A DNA stretch of 53,063 nt from Flavobacteriaceae bacterium (GTDB taxonomy: Bacteria > Bacteroidota > Bacteroidia > Flavobacteriales > Flavobacteriaceae): contig JASBUG010000042.1 in the NCBI GenBank assembly GCA_030148025.1, positions 1-53,063 on the forward strand. Reading direction: 5' to 3'. The notes beneath the pieces were generated by a model that was given only the letters and a program-made list of their open reading frames with translations, did not search any database and was not told the origin of the DNA. A program made the position numbers and the translations under genes. Of this stretch, positions 34,462 through 44,287 are shown piece after piece (the first letter of the stretch is position 1; each line of letters begins with the position of its first letter).

Positions 34462-34469
34462 TATCTTCG
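34462..34469 (+). promoter_or_regulatory. -7 element upstream of nrnA
   Basis: TATCTTCG, one base off TAnnTTTG, ends only 6 bp before the ATG, so any transcript from it would have an almost absent leader. Confidence 0.4.
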
Positions 34470-34475
34470 CCTCTT

Positions 34476-35492
34476 ATGACAAAAAATGATATTTCTGAAA
34501 TAAAAGCATTATTAAGTACCCCTAAACAAATTGTAATTGTACCTCATAAAAATCCTGATGGCGATGCAATAGGCTCTACTTTAGGGCTTTATCATTATTT
34601 AAAGCAATTAGATCATGAGGCCATTGTAATTGCTCCTAATGACTATCCAGAGTTTTTAAAATGGATTCCTGGTGAAAACACAGTTTTAAAATATGACGCA
34701 GATCGGAAGACATCAGATGACTTAATACATAATGCTGATCTTATTTTTGCATTAGATTTCAATACGCTACACAGAACTGGAGATATGGAAACAGCATTAA
34801 CCAATGCAAAAGCAACAAAGGTATTGATAGACCATCACCAACAACCCGATGATTTTGCAAGGTATATCTATTCTGATGTCACTATGTGTTCAACATCTCA
34901 AATGGTATATCATTTTATGGAAATGCTAGGTGATATAAATTTGCTAACAGCAGATATAGCTACTTGTTTGTATACTGGAATAATGACAGATACAGGTTCT
35001 TTTAGATTTAGATCTACCACAAGTACTACACATCGTGTCATTGCCAATTTAATTGATAAAGGAGCTGACAATGCACAAATACATAATAACGTTTACGACA
35101 CTAACAGCTATAACAGACTGCAATTATTAGGCTGTGCTTTAAACAATTTAAAAGTGATTCCTGAAATAAATACAGCTTATATTACACTTTCTCAAGCCGA
35201 GTTAAATAAATATGATTTTAAGAAAGGAGACACCGAAGGAATTGTCAATTATGCTTTATCTGTTAAAGGAGTTAAGTTTGCCGTAATATTTATTGAAAAC
35301 CAAAAAGAAGGTATTATAAAGATCTCTCTTAGGTCTAAAGGCAATTTTGATGTAAATACGTTTTCTCGCAATCATTTTAATGGTGGTGGGCATACAAATG
35401 CAGCTGGTGGAAGAAGTGAAGAATCTTTAAAAAATACGGTTGAAAAATTTATTAGTATCTTACCTGCGTATAATAATGACCTCAAATCATGA
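34476..35492 (+). CDS. DHH-family phosphoesterase, NrnA-like oligoribonuclease/pAp phosphatase
   Basis: 338 residues. The DHH domain has PHKNPDGDAIGS, ALDFNTLHRTG and VLIDHHQQPDDFA (metal-binding Asp and His residues). The C-terminal DHHA1 domain ends with the RNA-binding FNGGGHTNAAGG. NrnA-type enzymes degrade nano-RNAs and remove phosphate from pAp, the by-product of sulfate assimilation. Length is normal. The stop codon overlaps the gldI start by 4 bp, linking it to the gliding isomerase genes. Confidence 0.92.
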   Translation: MTKNDISEIKALLSTPKQIVIVPHKNPDGDAIGSTLGLYHYLKQLDHEAIVIAPNDYPEFLKWIPGENTVLKYDADRKTSDDLIHNADLIFALDFNTLHRTGDMETALTNAKATKVLIDHHQQPDDFARYIYSDVTMCSTSQMVYHFMEMLGDINLLTADIATCLYTGIMTDTGSFRFRSTTSTTHRVIANLIDKGADNAQIHNNVYDTNSYNRLQLLGCALNNLKVIPEINTAYITLSQAELNKYDFKKGDTEGIVNYALSVKGVKFAVIFIENQKEGIIKISLRSKGNFDVNTFSRNHFNGGGHTNAAGGRSEESLKNTVEKFISILPAYNNDLKS

Positions 35493-36034
35493 AACGATTA
35501 CTAATAATTTTATTACTAACCTTTATAGCTTTTGGTTGTAAAACACCTGAAGCAAGGCGACCTATTTCTGTAAAAACAGGCTCTTTTATAGATGAATCGG
35601 TTGAACGAAATAAACAACTTAACCAAGAAGAGCACGATCGTATTCAACAAATTATAAATAATGATTCCGATATATCTTACATTTCTTCAGAAAACGGGTT
35701 TTGGTATTATTACAATACCAAAATTGAAGGTGATTCTATAACACCGCAATTTGGAGACATTATAAACTTTAATTATGATGTAAAAGATTTAAATGGTTCT
35801 GCCATTTACACTTCTGATGAACTAAAAACAAGAGATTATGCAATGGATCAAGAAGAAATTTTTACGGGTTTACGTGAAGGTTTAAAACTCATGAAAGCTG
35901 GAGAAACTATAACCTTCTTGTTCCCTTCTCAAAAAGCTTATGGGTATTATGGCGATTCTAATAAAATTGGCACTAATGTTCCGCTAATATGTAAAGTAAC
36001 TATAAACACAATAACACCAAAAGAAACTAATTAA
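35489..36034 (+). CDS. gldI: Gliding-motility peptidyl-prolyl isomerase GldI (FKBP type)
   Basis: 181-residue lipoprotein ([17 protein letters not shown], Cys 17) with an FKBP domain from about residue 80: [43 protein letters not shown]. In Flavobacterium johnsoniae GldI is a lipoprotein isomerase needed for gliding, probably as a folding factor for T9SS/gliding machinery in the periplasm. It overlaps nrnA by 4 bp and is 2 bp before a second isomerase gene. The name rests on family similarity and lipoprotein architecture. Confidence 0.85.
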   Translation: MKRLLIILLLTFIAFGCKTPEARRPISVKTGSFIDESVERNKQLNQEEHDRIQQIINNDSDISYISSENGFWYYYNTKIEGDSITPQFGDIINFNYDVKDLNGSAIYTSDELKTRDYAMDQEEIFTGLREGLKLMKAGETITFLFPSQKAYGYYGDSNKIGTNVPLICKVTINTITPKETN

Positions 36035-36036
36035 CA

Positions 36037-37212
36037 ATGAAGATTTTAAAAAATTCTATGAAAGTTCTAACACTTGCAATATTTGCAAGCCTTTTATCGT
36101 GCGATGACAGGTACCCAAACCTTGAAGATGGCCTTTATGCAGAATTTGTAACCACAATGGATACTATGGTTATTAAATTAACTTACGATAAAACTCCAGT
36201 TACAGTAGCAAACTTTGTTGCTTTAGCTGAAGGTAATCATCCAATGGTGGATAGTATTTTTCAAGGAAAAAAATATTATGATAGCATCATGTTTCACCGT
36301 GTTATAGATAAGTTCATGATACAAGGTGGAGATCCTCAAGGTACTGGTCGTGGTGGACCTGGATACAAGTTTGGAGATGAATTTGATGAATCATTAAAGC
36401 ACGATAAACCAGGAATCCTATCTATGGCAAATTCTGGACCTGGAACAAATGGAAGTCAATTTTTTATCACTGAAGTACCAACACCTCATCTAGATAACAG
36501 ACATAGCGTTTTTGGCGAAATGGTGCTTGGATTTGATGTTTTAGACTCAATTTCAAACGTTAAGGTTGGTCCTGGAAATAGACCAGAAAAAGATGTACGC
36601 ATTAAAACCATCAATATTATTAGAAAAGGATATGATGCGAGAAACTTTGACGCAGTAAAAACATGGGAAACTGAATTACCAAAACTAGAAGAAAAAGCAA
36701 AACAAAAGGCTGAAGAAGCTAGAAAAAAAGCTGAAGCGGCAAAAAAGATCGCAGATGAAAAAACTAATGCAGCTGCAGCCGAATTACTTCCAACTTTAAA
36801 CGGTTATAAAGAAAATGCAAAAACACATTCATCTGGATTGTTAAGTCATGTTATTTCGGCAGGTAATGGTGCTAAGCCAAAGCAAGGAGCTTTTGTAAAT
36901 GTATATTATGAAGGTTACTTTACAGATGGTAAGCTTCTGGATACAAACAGAAAAGACGTTGCTGAAAAATTCGGACTTTATAACCCTCAAAGAGACCAAC
37001 AAGGAGGTTATAAACCAATGCGCATGAAAATAAGTCCGGATGCACAAATGGTAGCTGGATTTAAAGAAGGTGTTGCAAGTATGAAAGTAGGTGACAGAGC
37101 ATACTTCTACCTACCATCTCATTTAGCTTGGGGAGAACGTGGATCACCACCTGTTATCAAACCAAATACCGATGTAATTTTTATTGTAGAAATGGTAGAG
37201 ATTACCAAATAA
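36037..37212 (+). CDS. Cyclophilin-FKBP fusion peptidyl-prolyl isomerase lipoprotein
   Basis: 391 residues, lipoprotein signal with Cys 22 (SLLSC). A cyclophilin domain covers about 30-185 ([44 protein letters not shown]). An alanine/lysine-rich helical linker (about 208-245) leads to an FKBP domain at about 265-391 ([47 protein letters not shown]). Two unrelated isomerase folds in one envelope protein is unusual. A second ATG at 36058 (MKVLTL) would also keep the signal. A terminator follows. Confidence 0.92.
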   Translation: MKILKNSMKVLTLAIFASLLSCDDRYPNLEDGLYAEFVTTMDTMVIKLTYDKTPVTVANFVALAEGNHPMVDSIFQGKKYYDSIMFHRVIDKFMIQGGDPQGTGRGGPGYKFGDEFDESLKHDKPGILSMANSGPGTNGSQFFITEVPTPHLDNRHSVFGEMVLGFDVLDSISNVKVGPGNRPEKDVRIKTINIIRKGYDARNFDAVKTWETELPKLEEKAKQKAEEARKKAEAAKKIADEKTNAAAAELLPTLNGYKENAKTHSSGLLSHVISAGNGAKPKQGAFVNVYYEGYFTDGKLLDTNRKDVAEKFGLYNPQRDQQGGYKPMRMKISPDAQMVAGFKEGVASMKVGDRAYFYLPSHLAWGERGSPPVIKPNTDVIFIVEMVEITK

Positions 37213-37230
37213 TTTTATAAAATACAGATA

Positions 37231-37260
37231 AAAAAAGCAGCTCAATGAGCTGCTTTTTTT
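37231..37260. terminator. Bidirectional terminator between the isomerase and pepD genes
   Basis: AAAAAGCAGCTCA / TGAGCTGCTTTTT forms a tight hairpin with A- and T-runs between convergent genes 52 bp apart. Confidence 0.88.
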
Positions 37261-37264
37261 ATCC

Positions 37265-38725
37265 TTACTTTTTAGGAATTTGCTTTAAGATCTCTAAAAC
37301 AAACTTCCAATACTTTTGTACCGATGAAATTTGTGTTCGCTCATCTGGTGAATGAGCTCCTTTAATATTTGGTCCAAAGCTTATCATGTCCATCTCCGGA
37401 TAATTGGTACCCAAAATACCGCATTCTAACCCTGCATGACATGCAGCTACATGAGGTTCGTTTCCATTAAGCTCAATATAAAGTTGTCGCATTACTTTTA
37501 AAATTGCAGAATCCATATTCGGAGTCCATCCAGGATAGCTCCCCGAAAACTCTACTTCACATCCTGTTAGCTCAAAAGTAGCACGTAACATATTTGCCAG
37601 ATCCATTTTTGAAGATTCAACAGATGATCTGGTTAAACAAGCAATCTTGATACTACCATCTTTAACAATTACACGTGCAATATTATTTGACGTTTCAACA
37701 AGATCAGGAATATCAGCACTCATTCTATACACGCCATTGCACGCTGCATATAAAGCTCTAGTTATTCCTTCCTGCACACCAAGATCCATGATTTTTTCTG
37801 GTTGCTGCGTTTTAGAGATTACAATTTCCAGATTTGGTTCCATGGTTTTTAACTCTCTTACAATTGTTTCAGAAAGTTGTGCCATTTCTAACTTAAAAGC
37901 TTCTTCATGAATACTATCTATAGCTACTACAGCCATACTTTCTCTAGGTATTGCATTTCTTAAACTCCCTCCATCAATTTCTGAAATACGTAATCCAAAA
38001 TTCTCAAACCCGTCAAATAGTAGTCTATTTAATATCTTATTAGAATTTCCAAATCCTTTATGAATATCCATACCCGAATGTCCTCCTTGCAAACCTTTAA
38101 CAGTAATAGCGTAGCCTACTTTAAACTCTGGAGTTTCTTCTTCATTATAGGTTCTTATTGCAGTAATATCTACACCTCCTGCACAACCTACACCTATTTC
38201 ATCGTCTTCCTCAGTATCAAGATTCAAAAGTATTTCTCCTTGTAACAGTCCGCCTTTTAAACCCATAGCGCCTGTCATTCCTGTCTCTTCATCAATAGTA
38301 AATAATGCTTCAATAGCTGGATGCTCGATCGTATCGCTTTCTAATATTGCCATGATCGTGGCTACACCTAACCCATTATCAGCACCTAGAGTAGTTCCTT
38401 TAGCTTTTACCCAATCGCCATCAATAAACATCTCTATACCTTGTGTATCAAAATCAAAATCGGTATCAGCATTTTTTTGATGTACCATATCTAAATGCGA
38501 CTGCATGACAATGGTTTTTCTATCTTCCATTCCAGATGTTGCAGGCTTCCTTATAATCACATTACCAACTTCGTCTTCTATAGTTTCAAGCCCTAGGTTA
38601 TTACCAAAATCTTTCATAAAAGCAATGACACGTTCTTCTTTTTTTGAAGCTCGTGGAACGGCATTTAAATCGGCAAATCTGTTCCATAGTGCCTTAGGCT
38701 CTAGTTGTCTTATTTCTGAATTCAT
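37265..38725 (-). CDS. pepD: Aminoacyl-histidine dipeptidase (M20 family, PepD)
   Basis: 486 residues, normal length. M20 metal sites are visible in QSHLDMVHQKN, TLGADNGLGVA, TIDEETGMTGAMGL, LNLDTEEDDEI and the C-terminal HAGLECGILG, with an inserted dimerisation/lid domain (GGHSGMDIHKGFGN). It cleaves dipeptides such as those of histidine (Xaa-His) in the cytoplasm using zinc. It has its own TACCTTTG promoter box and is divergent from DUF3810. Confidence 0.94.
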   Translation of the reverse strand: MNSEIRQLEPKALWNRFADLNAVPRASKKEERVIAFMKDFGNNLGLETIEDEVGNVIIRKPATSGMEDRKTIVMQSHLDMVHQKNADTDFDFDTQGIEMFIDGDWVKAKGTTLGADNGLGVATIMAILESDTIEHPAIEALFTIDEETGMTGAMGLKGGLLQGEILLNLDTEEDDEIGVGCAGGVDITAIRTYNEEETPEFKVGYAITVKGLQGGHSGMDIHKGFGNSNKILNRLLFDGFENFGLRISEIDGGSLRNAIPRESMAVVAIDSIHEEAFKLEMAQLSETIVRELKTMEPNLEIVISKTQQPEKIMDLGVQEGITRALYAACNGVYRMSADIPDLVETSNNIARVIVKDGSIKIACLTRSSVESSKMDLANMLRATFELTGCEVEFSGSYPGWTPNMDSAILKVMRQLYIELNGNEPHVAACHAGLECGILGTNYPEMDMISFGPNIKGAHSPDERTQISSVQKYWKFVLEILKQIPKK

Positions 38726-38747
38726 TTTTATAATTTAAAAAGTTCCA

Positions 38748-38755
38748 CAAAGGTA
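38748..38755 (-). promoter_or_regulatory. -7 element upstream of pepD
   Basis: TACCTTTG on the minus strand exactly fits TAnnTTTG, 22 bp before the pepD start codon. Confidence 0.5.
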
Positions 38756-38790
38756 ATTAAGTACATATAATGTTTTATAAAACAATTATG

Positions 38791-38798
38791 TATTTTTG
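38791..38798 (+). promoter_or_regulatory. -7 element upstream of the DUF3810 gene
   Basis: TATTTTTG exactly fits TAnnTTTG. It ends 4 bp before the ATG at 38803 and 1 bp before a possible GTG at 38800, predicting a leaderless or nearly leaderless transcript. Confidence 0.5.
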
Positions 38799-38802
38799 AG
38801 TG

Positions 38803-39864
38803 ATGCTCAAGAAAAAGAAACTTATAGTCGCCTTTAGTATAATTCCTCTATATCTTATTGTAAAACTATTGGCAAGATATCCGGAGTTTATTGAAACTTA
38901 TTATAGCAAAGGCTTGTACCCTATAACCTCAAAAATGCTGCGCTATACTTTTGGATGGATTCCTTTTTCGATTGGAGATCTATTATATACTGTAGCTGGT
39001 ATTTATGCCATAAGATGGCTTATACTGAATAGGAAAAGAATACGCAAGGATACTAAAAATTGGGTATTAGATATTCTTTCTGTGATATCAATAGCCTATT
39101 TAGGGTTTCATTTGTTTTGGGGAATGAACTATTACAGGCTTCCAATTCATAAAACCCTTGATCTTGGTTATAAATATACAACTGAAGAATTAGTAAAAGC
39201 TACCGAACATTTAATCAACATATCTAATACAACTCACTTAAAAATTAGTAGTGATGATTCTTTAAAAGTTGAAATGCCTTATTCCAAAAAAGAGCTTCTA
39301 AAAATGACAAGTGATGGATATACATCACTAGCTAAGACCTACCCATATTTGGCACATTCTCCTCAAAGCACAAAACTTTCTTTATATAGCATTCCGTTAA
39401 CCTATATGGGTTTTAGTGGTTACCTAAATCCCTTTACTAATGAAGCACATATTGATGGTATTATGCCTCTGTATCAGTTTCCTACTACTGCTAGTCACGA
39501 ACAAGCACATCAATTAGGGTATGCTGCAGAAAACGAAACTAATTTTATTGGGTGTTTGGCTGCAATTCATCATGATGATATCTATTTTCAATATTCTGGT
39601 TATGTCTTTGCGCTTCGCTATTGTTTAAATGAAGTTTACAGAAGAGATAAGGACATTTACAAAAATTTAATAGAAAAAGTAAACAAAGGCATTTTAAAAA
39701 ACTACCAAGAATCTTACGATTTCTGGAATTCTTACGAAAACCCTCTAGAGCCAGTATTTAAAATTATTTATGGAAATTTTTTAAAGGCCAACAATCAAGA
39801 TAAAGGGATTGAAAGCTATAGTTATGTGGTTGCATTATTGGTAAACTACTTCAAGACTACTTAA
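38803..39864 (+). CDS. DUF3810 family membrane protein with HEXXH zinc motif
   Basis: 353 residues. Two to three N-terminal transmembrane helices (LIVAFSIIPLYLIVKLL; SIGDLLYTVAGIYAI; ILSVISIAYLGFHLF) precede an extracytoplasmic helical domain that contains ASHEQAHQLGYAAENETNF: His 232, Glu 233 and His 236 form HEXXH, and Glu 243 or 245 is a plausible third zinc ligand. The family is called DUF3810 and has no established function; this motif implies a membrane-bound metallopeptidase. The ATG at 38803 is preferred to the adjacent GTG at 38800. It is divergent from pepD. Confidence 0.85.
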   Translation: MLKKKKLIVAFSIIPLYLIVKLLARYPEFIETYYSKGLYPITSKMLRYTFGWIPFSIGDLLYTVAGIYAIRWLILNRKRIRKDTKNWVLDILSVISIAYLGFHLFWGMNYYRLPIHKTLDLGYKYTTEELVKATEHLINISNTTHLKISSDDSLKVEMPYSKKELLKMTSDGYTSLAKTYPYLAHSPQSTKLSLYSIPLTYMGFSGYLNPFTNEAHIDGIMPLYQFPTTASHEQAHQLGYAAENETNFIGCLAAIHHDDIYFQYSGYVFALRYCLNEVYRRDKDIYKNLIEKVNKGILKNYQESYDFWNSYENPLEPVFKIIYGNFLKANNQDKGIESYSYVVALLVNYFKTT

Positions 39865-39912
39865 CAAAAAGTTAAAAAAATACTAATAAGTTCTTAAAAG
39901 GCACATAATCTG

Positions 39913-39920
39913 TATCTTTA
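39913..39920 (+). promoter_or_regulatory. -7 element upstream of the large amidohydrolase gene
   Basis: TATCTTTA, one base off TAnnTTTG, lies 25 bp before the ATG at 39946. Confidence 0.45.
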
Positions 39921-39945
39921 GTTTCTAACTATTTAAAAACCAAAA

Positions 39946-42903
39946 ATGATAAAAAAGCATCTAATTTTAGTGATGCTTTTGTGTGGGTTTACACTAACTG
40001 CACAAGAGTATTTCCCAAAAAATGATGGCGTAAAATCAAAAAACACAAACTACACAGCATTTACTAATGCTAAAATTTACGTCACTCCTACTCAAATTAT
40101 TAATAATGGTACACTCCTTATTAAAGATGGTAAGGTAGTTGCCAGTGGAACTTCAGTAAATATTCCTTCTAATGCTGTTATAGTAGATATTGCAGGAAAG
40201 AGTATTTACCCATCTTTTATAGATATTTATTCTGGATTTGGTGTAAAAACTCCAGAACGTCAAGGTGGTGGTAGATCACCACAATATGATCCTAGTCGTG
40301 AAGGATTTTATTGGAATGATCATGTAATGCCTGAACAAAACGCCATTGATCATTTTAAATTCGATAACAAAAAAGCTTCTGAATTACGAAAAGCTGGATT
40401 TGGTGTTGTTAACACACATATGCAAGATGGTATTGTAAGAGGTACAGGCTCGCTTATAGCTTTAACAAGTGAAGGAGGAGATTCAGAACGTATATTAAGC
40501 GAGCGTTCTGCTCAATACCTTTCACTAAGCAGAAGTGTTAAATCAAGACAATCATATCCAGGATCACTTATGGGTACTTTAGCATTGTTACGTCAAATGT
40601 ATTTGGATGCAGATTGGTATGCTAAAGGAGGTTCTAGTGCAACCGACAGATCCTTAGAGGCTCTTAACGGCAACAAAAATCTGGTTCAAATAATTGCCGC
40701 AGGCAATAGAGCTAATGCCCTTAGAGTTGACAAGGTTGGTGATCAATTTGGAATTCAATATGTCATTCTTGGTGGTGGTGATGAATATGAGCGTATCAAT
40801 GATATAAAAAATACAAATGCCACATATATTTTACCAGTAAACTTCCCTAAAGCATATAATGTTGAAGATACTTTTTCCGCTAGCATTCTAGAGCTAGAAG
40901 ACATGAGAGAATGGAATCAAAGACCAGGGAATCCAAAAACTTTAGCTGAAAATGGTGTAAACTTTGTATTTACAACCAGTAGTCTGAAATCGCCTTCGAT
41001 GTTAAAAGCAAACATTATGAAAGCCATTGAATATGGTTTAGATGAAACAAAAGCACTAGAAGCATTGACAACAGAACCAGCAAAGGTTCTTGGGCAATCT
41101 AACCATTTAGGATCTTTAAAAAATGGTGCTTATGCCAACTTTTTAATTACTTCCGGAAATATTTTTGACAAGAAAACAACCGTTTATGAAAACTGGGTTA
41201 AGGGCTATAAGAATGTTCTAGAAGATATGAGCATTAAAGATATTAGAGGCGATTATACTATTCAAGCAAATGGTAAATCCTACGAGTTAAACATATCTGG
41301 AACACCTAGTAAACCAAAGGCTTCATTAAAAAGCGACAATAAAAAACTAGGAGCGAAAATTGCTTATAAAAATGATTGGATCAACCTTACGTTTACAAGT
41401 TTAGACACTACTAAACAGGAGTTCATGAGGTTTACTTCTAGAGTTTCAAATGATGCTAATTTATCTGGGAAGATCACACTTCCAAATGGAACTATTCTAA
41501 ATGCATTGGCCGTAAAACAAGCAAAAGAAGATACAGACAAGAAGAGTGATTCAAAAAGTAAAAAGAAGCTACCTAAGGTAGTACCAGTAACCTATCCTAA
41601 TGGTGCTTATGGATTTAAAGAAATGCCAAAGCAAGAGACCATTCTTTTTAAGAACGCCACAGTATGGACCAATGAAAAAGATGGAATTTTACAAAATACC
41701 GATGTACTAATTAAAGATGGTAAAATTTCGAAAATAGGGACTAACCTTAGTGCTCGAGGAGCAAAAGTAGTAGATGCTACAGGTAAACATTTAACTTCAG
41801 GTATTATTGATGAGCACTCTCATATTGCTGCTGCAAGTATTAACGAAGGCGGACACAATTCATCAGCCGAGGTTTCAATAGCCGAAGTAGTACAGTCTGA
41901 CGATATTGATATTTACCGCAACCTTGCAGGAGGTGTAACGTCTATTCAAATTCTACATGGTTCTGCTAATCCAATTGGAGGACGTTCGGCTATTATCAAG
42001 CTAAAATGGGGAGAATCTGCCGATAACTTAATTTACGATAACTCACCTAAATTTATAAAGTTTGCCCTAGGTGAGAATGTAAAGCAATCTAACTGGCAAA
42101 GTTTTGGAAGGTTTCCACAAACACGTATGGGTGTTGAGCAATTATTTGTAGACTATTTTACCAGAGCTAAAGAATATGATGCTAAAAAGAAAAGCGGACA
42201 ACCTTATCGAAAAGATATTGAAATGGAAACTTTAGCAGAAATATTAAATGGCGAACGCTTTATAAGCTGCCACTCTTATGTGCAGAGCGAAATTAATATG
42301 CTTATGAAAGTAGCTGAGAAGTTCAATTTTACTGTAAATACATTCACGCATATCTTAGAAGGTTATAAAGTAGCCGATAAAATGAAAAAGCATGGTGTTG
42401 GAGCTTCAACATTTAGCGATTGGTGGGCTTATAAATATGAGGTTAATGATGCCATTCCGTACAATGCATCAATAATGCACAATGTAGGTATTACTACAGC
42501 TATAAACAGTGATGATGGCGAAATGTCTCGTCGTTTAAATCAAGAAGCCGCTAAGGTTATGAAATATGGCGATGTAAATGAAGAAGATGCTTGGAAAATG
42601 GTAACCCTAAATCCAGCGAAACTATTACATCTAGACCATCGTGTTGGTAGTATTAAAGTTGGAAAAGATGCCGATGTGGTATTATGGAACAACCATCCTC
42701 TTTCTGTATATGCGAAAGCTGAAAAAACTATAATTGAAGGCGTTACTTATTTTGATATTGAACGCGACAGACAAATGCGTGATAGTATTAAAAAAGAACG
42801 TAGTGAGCTTATGGCTATGATGCTTAAGGACAAGAATAAAGGCTTAAAAACACAGCCTGTTAAAAAGAAAGACAAACCACAATTACACTGTGATTCAGAA
42901 TAA
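39946..42903 (+). CDS. Large secreted protein of two amidohydrolase domains, the first without HxH
   Basis: 985 residues with a signal peptide (about 1-19, cleavage near LTAQ). Two imidazolonepropionase-like amidohydrolase domains are fused. The first (about 30-470) reads YPSFIDIYSGFGVKT where HxH should follow the conserved 'PGFID' segment, so it lacks the first metal ligands. The second (about 560-960) has SGIIDEHSHIAAASI with the HxH pair intact, then GGVTSIQILHGSANPIGG, FTHILEGYK and NSDDGEM. A KKSDSKSKKK-rich linker joins them. The second domain is probably the only active one. A related gene follows 15 bp later. Confidence 0.88.
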   Translation: MIKKHLILVMLLCGFTLTAQEYFPKNDGVKSKNTNYTAFTNAKIYVTPTQIINNGTLLIKDGKVVASGTSVNIPSNAVIVDIAGKSIYPSFIDIYSGFGVKTPERQGGGRSPQYDPSREGFYWNDHVMPEQNAIDHFKFDNKKASELRKAGFGVVNTHMQDGIVRGTGSLIALTSEGGDSERILSERSAQYLSLSRSVKSRQSYPGSLMGTLALLRQMYLDADWYAKGGSSATDRSLEALNGNKNLVQIIAAGNRANALRVDKVGDQFGIQYVILGGGDEYERINDIKNTNATYILPVNFPKAYNVEDTFSASILELEDMREWNQRPGNPKTLAENGVNFVFTTSSLKSPSMLKANIMKAIEYGLDETKALEALTTEPAKVLGQSNHLGSLKNGAYANFLITSGNIFDKKTTVYENWVKGYKNVLEDMSIKDIRGDYTIQANGKSYELNISGTPSKPKASLKSDNKKLGAKIAYKNDWINLTFTSLDTTKQEFMRFTSRVSNDANLSGKITLPNGTILNALAVKQAKEDTDKKSDSKSKKKLPKVVPVTYPNGAYGFKEMPKQETILFKNATVWTNEKDGILQNTDVLIKDGKISKIGTNLSARGAKVVDATGKHLTSGIIDEHSHIAAASINEGGHNSSAEVSIAEVVQSDDIDIYRNLAGGVTSIQILHGSANPIGGRSAIIKLKWGESADNLIYDNSPKFIKFALGENVKQSNWQSFGRFPQTRMGVEQLFVDYFTRAKEYDAKKKSGQPYRKDIEMETLAEILNGERFISCHSYVQSEINMLMKVAEKFNFTVNTFTHILEGYKVADKMKKHGVGASTFSDWWAYKYEVNDAIPYNASIMHNVGITTAINSDDGEMSRRLNQEAAKVMKYGDVNEEDAWKMVTLNPAKLLHLDHRVGSIKVGKDADVVLWNNHPLSVYAKAEKTIIEGVTYFDIERDRQMRDSIKKERSELMAMMLKDKNKGLKTQPVKKKDKPQLHCDSE

Positions 42904-42918
42904 TTTAAAATTAACAAG

Positions 42919-44220
42919 ATGAAAAAAATAGTTTATATATACTCACTTTTAATGTTATGTTGTTCAATCACGTTTGCACAACAAACACCCGGAGCAGAAC
43001 AGCGTAATGCATTTACAATTGTAGGTGCTACCGCTCATATAGGTAATGGTACTGTTATAGAAAACAGTGTAATTATTGTCGAAGAAGGAAAGATCACTAC
43101 ATGTACAGATGGTACTGTAGCTAAAATAGCCTATAAAGGAAAGGTTATTGACGCTCAAGGAAAGCACGTTTATCCAGGATTTATTGGTAGTAATACCAAC
43201 TTAGGTTTAGTAGAAGTAGATATGGTAAGAGCATCGAACGACAGAGATGAAATTGGAGATATGATACCACATGTACGAAGTTTAATTGCGTATAATGCCG
43301 AGTCTAAAGTAATAGAATCTATGAGACCTAACGGTGTTTTAATTGCTCAGGTTTCGCCAAATGGTGGACGTATTTCTGGAACCTCATCTATAATGCAATT
43401 AGATGCATGGAATTGGGAAGATGCCGCTATTAAAGCTGATGATGGCGTGCATTTAAATTGGCCAGCTAGCTTTAGAAGAGGTCGTTGGTGGCTAGGAGAA
43501 CCTAGAGGGCTTAGACCTAATAACAATTACGCAAGTCAGATCAAAGAGGTTGAAGATTTTGTATCTGAAAGTAAAGCCTACTTAAAAGGAAAAAGAACAA
43601 CCAAAAACTTACCATTTGAAGCCATGGAAGGGGTATTCAACGGAGCCCAAAAACTATACGTACATGTTGATGATGAAAAAGGTATTACAGATGCTGTTCA
43701 TTTCGCAAAAGATTATGGTATTAAATACATGGTTATTGTTGGTGGTTATCAAGCGCATTTAGTGACTGATCTATTAAAGAAACACAACATTCCTGTATTA
43801 ATAAATCATACGCACAGTGTTCCTGCTATTGATGATCATGATTATGACCTACCTTATAAGGCACCAAAATTATTGGCAGATGCAGGAATTTTGGTAGGTA
43901 TTCATAATGGTGGTATGGCCAATTTTCAAACCAGAAACCTGCCTTTTTATGCAGGACAAGTAGTTGGACAAGGTATGGATAAAGAAGAGGCCTTAAAACT
44001 AATTACATCTAATACTGCCAGAATATTAGGCATACATAAACAAGTTGGTACTTTAGAAGTTGGTAAAGATGCTACCCTGTTTATAAGCGAAGGTGACGCT
44101 TTAGATATGCGTACTAATAAACTAACACATGCCTTTATTAATGGTCGTACGGTAAGTTTAGAAACACATCAAACAAAACTTTGGAAACGCTATAGTAATA
44201 AGTATAGTAAAAAACACTAG
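42919..44220 (+). CDS. Secreted amidohydrolase-family protein lacking the HxH motif
   Basis: 433 residues with a signal peptide (cleavage near TFAQ, about residue 21). The fold matches the first domain of the preceding protein (GKHVYPGFIGSNTNLGLVEVD, RISGTSSIMQLDAWNWEDAAI, VGIHNGGMANFQTRNLPFYAG, TSNTARILG), but where the metal-binding HxH belongs it reads SNTN. It is therefore likely a non-catalytic partner or has a changed chemistry. It begins 15 bp after the larger gene, and the two are surely co-transcribed; a bidirectional terminator follows. Confidence 0.86.
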   Translation: MKKIVYIYSLLMLCCSITFAQQTPGAEQRNAFTIVGATAHIGNGTVIENSVIIVEEGKITTCTDGTVAKIAYKGKVIDAQGKHVYPGFIGSNTNLGLVEVDMVRASNDRDEIGDMIPHVRSLIAYNAESKVIESMRPNGVLIAQVSPNGGRISGTSSIMQLDAWNWEDAAIKADDGVHLNWPASFRRGRWWLGEPRGLRPNNNYASQIKEVEDFVSESKAYLKGKRTTKNLPFEAMEGVFNGAQKLYVHVDDEKGITDAVHFAKDYGIKYMVIVGGYQAHLVTDLLKKHNIPVLINHTHSVPAIDDHDYDLPYKAPKLLADAGILVGIHNGGMANFQTRNLPFYAGQVVGQGMDKEEALKLITSNTARILGIHKQVGTLEVGKDATLFISEGDALDMRTNKLTHAFINGRTVSLETHQTKLWKRYSNKYSKKH

Positions 44221-44234
44221 TTTTAAGTTTATAT

Positions 44235-44269
44235 AATAAAAAAGCGAGCATATAGCTCGCTTTTTTATT
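44235..44269. terminator. Bidirectional terminator after the amidohydrolase pair
   Basis: AATAAAAAAGCGAGC / GCTCGCTTTTTTATT is a perfect 15-bp inverted repeat with a 5-nt loop between convergent genes. The same stem recurs at 46999-47033 on the other side of the lipoprotein array. Confidence 0.9.
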
Positions 44270-44287
44270 ATTATTACCTCTTACTGA

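Noticed and set aside
37647..37910. 87-codon plus-strand frame inside pepD
   Set aside because: Antisense shadow of a strongly conserved gene; no start signal or domain.
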